A stretch of 64,000 bases of DNA from Sipunculus nudus (taxonomy: Eukaryota; Annelida; Sipuncula; Golfingiida; Sipunculidae): NCBI GenBank assembly GCA_026874595.1, contig CM049306.1, positions 103,553,142-103,617,141 of the forward strand, read 5' to 3'. The position numbers and the translations under genes are program-made. Below are positions 60,960 through 64,000 of this stretch, piece by piece; positions within the stretch are counted from its first letter, which is position 1; every line of letters begins with the position of its first letter. The notes below the pieces were generated by a model that was not told the origin of the DNA, ran no database searches, and worked only from the letters and a program-made list of their open reading frames with translations.

Positions 60960-63030
60960 TATGCATGTACTTAGCCCATGGGCTAGGAAAGGTCACCGTG
61001 CAACCCATGTAGGATTTTATCACATAGGTATTTTTAGATCCCCAAGTATATCTTATTAATGAATTGAGATGTGAACATTGATTATTTGAGGATGCACTAT
61101 CCTTTTAGGCCATTTAAAAACAACCGCGCCATTACGCATAACACTCGCGGACAGTTAGCCTTGACAAGGGCGTAGGGGCATGTAAATGCTTTACGCTCGC
61201 TTAATATTTGACAAATTCACTTAAAATAAACTGTATTGTATTAGCAAATAGTCGGGAAAAGGTATTTTATGTTTTTGTTGATTAAGCTATTGATTGCGTT
61301 ACTAATAAAGTATCTTAAAAGAATATTGAATTTGAGGTTTTTTTTTCTTTGAACTTTTCCCAACAGAGGTTTTTTTTTAGCTGATGTTGACTTTTTTTTA
61401 AATTTTAGTTTATTGATACATTATTTCTTGACTCTCCTAGAAATCCTTTTGATAAAATTATTAATATTTGACCATATACACATGCAATCAATCATCACCC
61501 ACTGTTAAGCCTATTTTATAGTACCTTTTGTATACAAGGTGAATATGGTGTCCCATGTTCCTCTCCGGACGCACCGAATTTTCATTGTAATGTTCTCTTA
61601 TAATACGAATAGTTATTCTTCTGAACCTGAAGGTGTTTTGTTTTGGTTTAATAATGATAAAAGTCCTCTCATGAGCCATTTTGAACACATAATAATCATA
61701 CAAAAATAATGATAGCCAATATAGAACATGGGCTCAAGGGGGATCGCCGTTCATCCACTCTGGGATTTTATGACTTATAGGTATTTTAGATTCCAAAGTA
61801 TGTTTTATTAATATATTAAGATGTTTCCATTGATTACTGTTGGATACATCACCCTTTTAGGACATACAGAGGTATGTGGGTAGGGGTATGTTAATGCTTA
61901 TTGTTACGGAACCTAATATAAACAGATCACGTATGCGTGATGAACACAAATTCTGTAACGGAGATTAAAATAATTCAGATTCTCTAACACTAGGCAGCGT
62001 GAAATGTCTAGGGAAAAAAGTCAGTGTTTTTTTGTTAACAAATAACTATAATTTATTCTTAAAAACAACCCTAACAATACAATACACTAAATCAATACAA
62101 TTATACAGTAAAACAGCGGTATAGCAACAAGTCAATACAATCACAGAGAAAATAATGTATGTGCACAGTACCTGGATACCAACACCATTACAACGATAAG
62201 TCCTTTAAATGTAAACTCTCGGAGAATGACAGTCCAGTGGAAAGTTCTTGCAACAACCCAGAAAGAAAACTGAAGTCCAAATGCATAAAATCCAGGAGAA
62301 AGTCTTTGAAAATGTATAATTGCCCATTCGTCGGATAAGGTCCTAGAATCTGACACACGCTTCTGCGTCCGCTGGAATCTTCTCTGCTCTCTGCCCTCTT
62401 GGTTCTAAAAAAACAGCCCCTTTATATACCTTCACACCTCAAGCCGGGAATTTTCCACTTCTCGAACAGTCTATAAGATCTTGCACAACACAGTAAACAC
62501 GCGTTTCAGGAATTCTCTAGAAAGACATCGCCGTGCCTCTACACACCACGGTGTACACGTGATCTCACGACCAGGCGTGAAAACCCAAGGCTTACATGAG
62601 TACGGATTAAACATAGAATGTAATACGCGGCCACAACAGGAGCCACGCCCGTGTCACACAATAAAAAGAGCACCTGTAACATTATGTCTCGCTTAATATT
62701 TGACAAAATTATTTCAAGTAAAGTGTATGGTATTTGCAATTATATGTTTGTATTATTTGTTTCTGTTGATTTACTAAATTATAAATAAAATTTCCCGAAA
62801 GTTTTGTTGAATTTCACGGCGTTTTCTTAAACCTTTTCCCAGTTGATGTTTAACAAGATAATGTAGATATTTCTGAATACATTACTTCTTGACCGTCCTG
62901 AAAACACTTTTGTTTGTCTGACCATATACACATATAATATGATCATTATATTATATGGTACCCTTTGTATATAACATGTATGAGGTGTTCTGTGTTCCTC
63001 TCTCGATGTACCTCACATTTTAATGATTAG
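60960..63030 (-). mobile_element. Family G element, second copy, inverted, dimeric
   Basis: On the minus strand it carries the same ordered landmarks as the copy at 41.0-49.3 kb, in two related units joined near 61736. Shared landmarks include TGTATGATTATTATGTG with AAAATGGCTCATGAG, GTCATAAAATCCCAGAG, and the AGCCCATGGGCTA palindrome at its end near 60972. The unit distal to the left end is interrupted by a probable solo LTR at 61902-62681. This copy serves as the empty-site reference for the insertions in the first copy. No coding sequence was seen. Confidence 0.65.
61902..62681 (+). mobile_element. Probable solo LTR in family G
   Basis: The 780-bp segment begins TGTTACGG and ends CCTGTAACA, i.e. 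TG...CA with short inverted ends. It is flanked by TTAT on both sides (61898-61901 and 62682-62685), consistent with a 4-bp target duplication. The first family G unit reads straight from ATGTAAATGCTT to CTCGCTTAATATTTGAC without it. A TATATA at 62423-62428 and AATAAA at 62660-62665 would suit a + oriented LTR with a short U5. No internal coding region, primer-binding site or second LTR was seen, so a solo LTR is the simplest reading. Confidence 0.55.
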
Positions 63031-64000
63031 CCCAAGATTAATTAAAACCCAGCAGTTATCACATGTATTATTTGAAAACTTTTATCAGTATTGAACAATA
63101 TTTTGAATAAACATTTATAATTTTCTAAATGATAGGCCTACTGCAGGAGAGGACCTTTGTAGATAAGCCTGAGTACTCACCAGTAGCCATTGTGTATATA
63201 TTAGCGAATATTTATGCAGGGATCGACTAAAAAGAAACATTAGCATTTTTTTTAATTATCTATTTCTACATGATATTCAACCACAATAAAGTCAGAAGCG
63301 GATTCTGGGGGGGGGGGGGGGGGGTTGCTTTAGGGGTCGTTCTCCATCATGCATCGCTATAACGCACATTAAAAGGTGTGTGTTTATGATTAATTGAGAG
63401 GAGCTGTCTTTCACAGTTTTTTTACCGAAATAAAATAAAATATATAAAAGGAAATAAACTATATAAAATAAGAAAAATTATGATACACTTGGACGCACAT
63501 GTTAGAGACTGAATCGTTGGAAGTGGTCCAAATGGTATCGTCAAACTGTGTCCCGAATAAGGGCAAAGGCTTTGTTCATTTATGTTTAGATCCAATTGCT
63601 TCTGATTAATTCATAATAAATTTATATCTGTGTTTGCTTCTTCATATACCGAAATCTTCTACAATCAGAAATGATTTGTGTGCATAAAATTAGATTCTTC
63701 CTAATGAATAGCACATGTATGATCACCTTCCTGTTTGGTACCGTCATTGTGAAGACTACTCCGCTCCTCTGCTTCCCTGCTGCTGTTGATACTCTTACCT
63801 CGTCCTACCATGATAATTGCAACTGTTGCACCTGCCTTCTTGTTTTTTTTTTTTTTTTTTTTTTGTTTTGTTCTCAATTTGACAAAACTTTAAACCTCGT
63901 GTGATTATTGGGGTACAAGACTATACTTATCCGTACATCTACGTACACTACTTATCCGGGTCTAATGCACTGAGCTTTGACTTCCATAGTAATTAAGTTA
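63031..64000. other. Right edge, no gene seen
   Basis: AT-rich sequence with an 18-bp G run (63307-63324) and a 22-bp T run (63843-63864). Short open frames have no recognisable content. Confidence 0.6.

Noticed and set aside
62141-62739. Open frames of about 70 residues in the solo LTR
   Set aside because: They have no recognisable retroelement domain and the segment has LTR-type ends. Probably chance.

Overview
This is eukaryotic DNA, very probably from a marine invertebrate and most likely a bivalve mollusc. The reasons are two intron-split animal genes with GT/AG splice sites, an AT-rich background, a secreted chitin-binding protein, and many repeats with a terminal palindrome followed by GTCC runs, a style common in bivalve genomes. 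The species assignment is inference. No prokaryotic, tRNA, rRNA or CRISPR feature was seen.

Layout. (1) 1-26458 is one continuous minisatellite of about 800 units of 33 bp, with 32-bp and 14-bp variants and higher-order repeats; it runs off the left edge. (2) 26904-35321 holds the last four coding exons of a lysosomal N-acetylglucosamine-6-sulfatase gene (GNS) on the + strand. Its first visible exon starts in mid-codon, so earlier exons must lie to the left and the whole 26-kb array appears to sit in a GNS intron. The visible introns carry three further repeat insertions. (3) 36.3-52.4 kb is a graveyard of non-autonomous repeats. Several families end in a short hairpin followed by CTAG, as Helitron-type rolling-circle transposons do. 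The best-resolved part, about 41.0-49.3 kb, is a nested stack: an old element (family G) interrupted by two others (F and I), each of which is interrupted again (by D and by another F copy). A LINE reverse-transcriptase remnant and a long TA microsatellite follow. (4) 52809-60010 is a + strand gene for a small secreted protein with a signal peptide, a CBM14 (peritrophin-A) chitin-binding domain, a second Cys-rich module and a 10-residue Thr-rich tandem repeat. Its last coding exon is split by a 1.58-kb hAT-like element flanked by a perfect 8-bp target duplication. Exactly removing the element and one duplicate would restore one open frame. (5) 60.0-64.0 kb holds microsatellites and an inverted second copy of family G, itself hit by a probable solo LTR.

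The most unusual feature is the intronic array. On the GNS sense strand every standard unit carries a branch-point-like CTTGAC, a pyrimidine-rich stretch ending TTTAG, and directly after it the donor-like GTAGGT. That acceptor-donor juxtaposition is the layout of a recursive-splicing (ratchet) point, repeated hundreds of times. This is a hypothesis from sequence, not a demonstrated mechanism.
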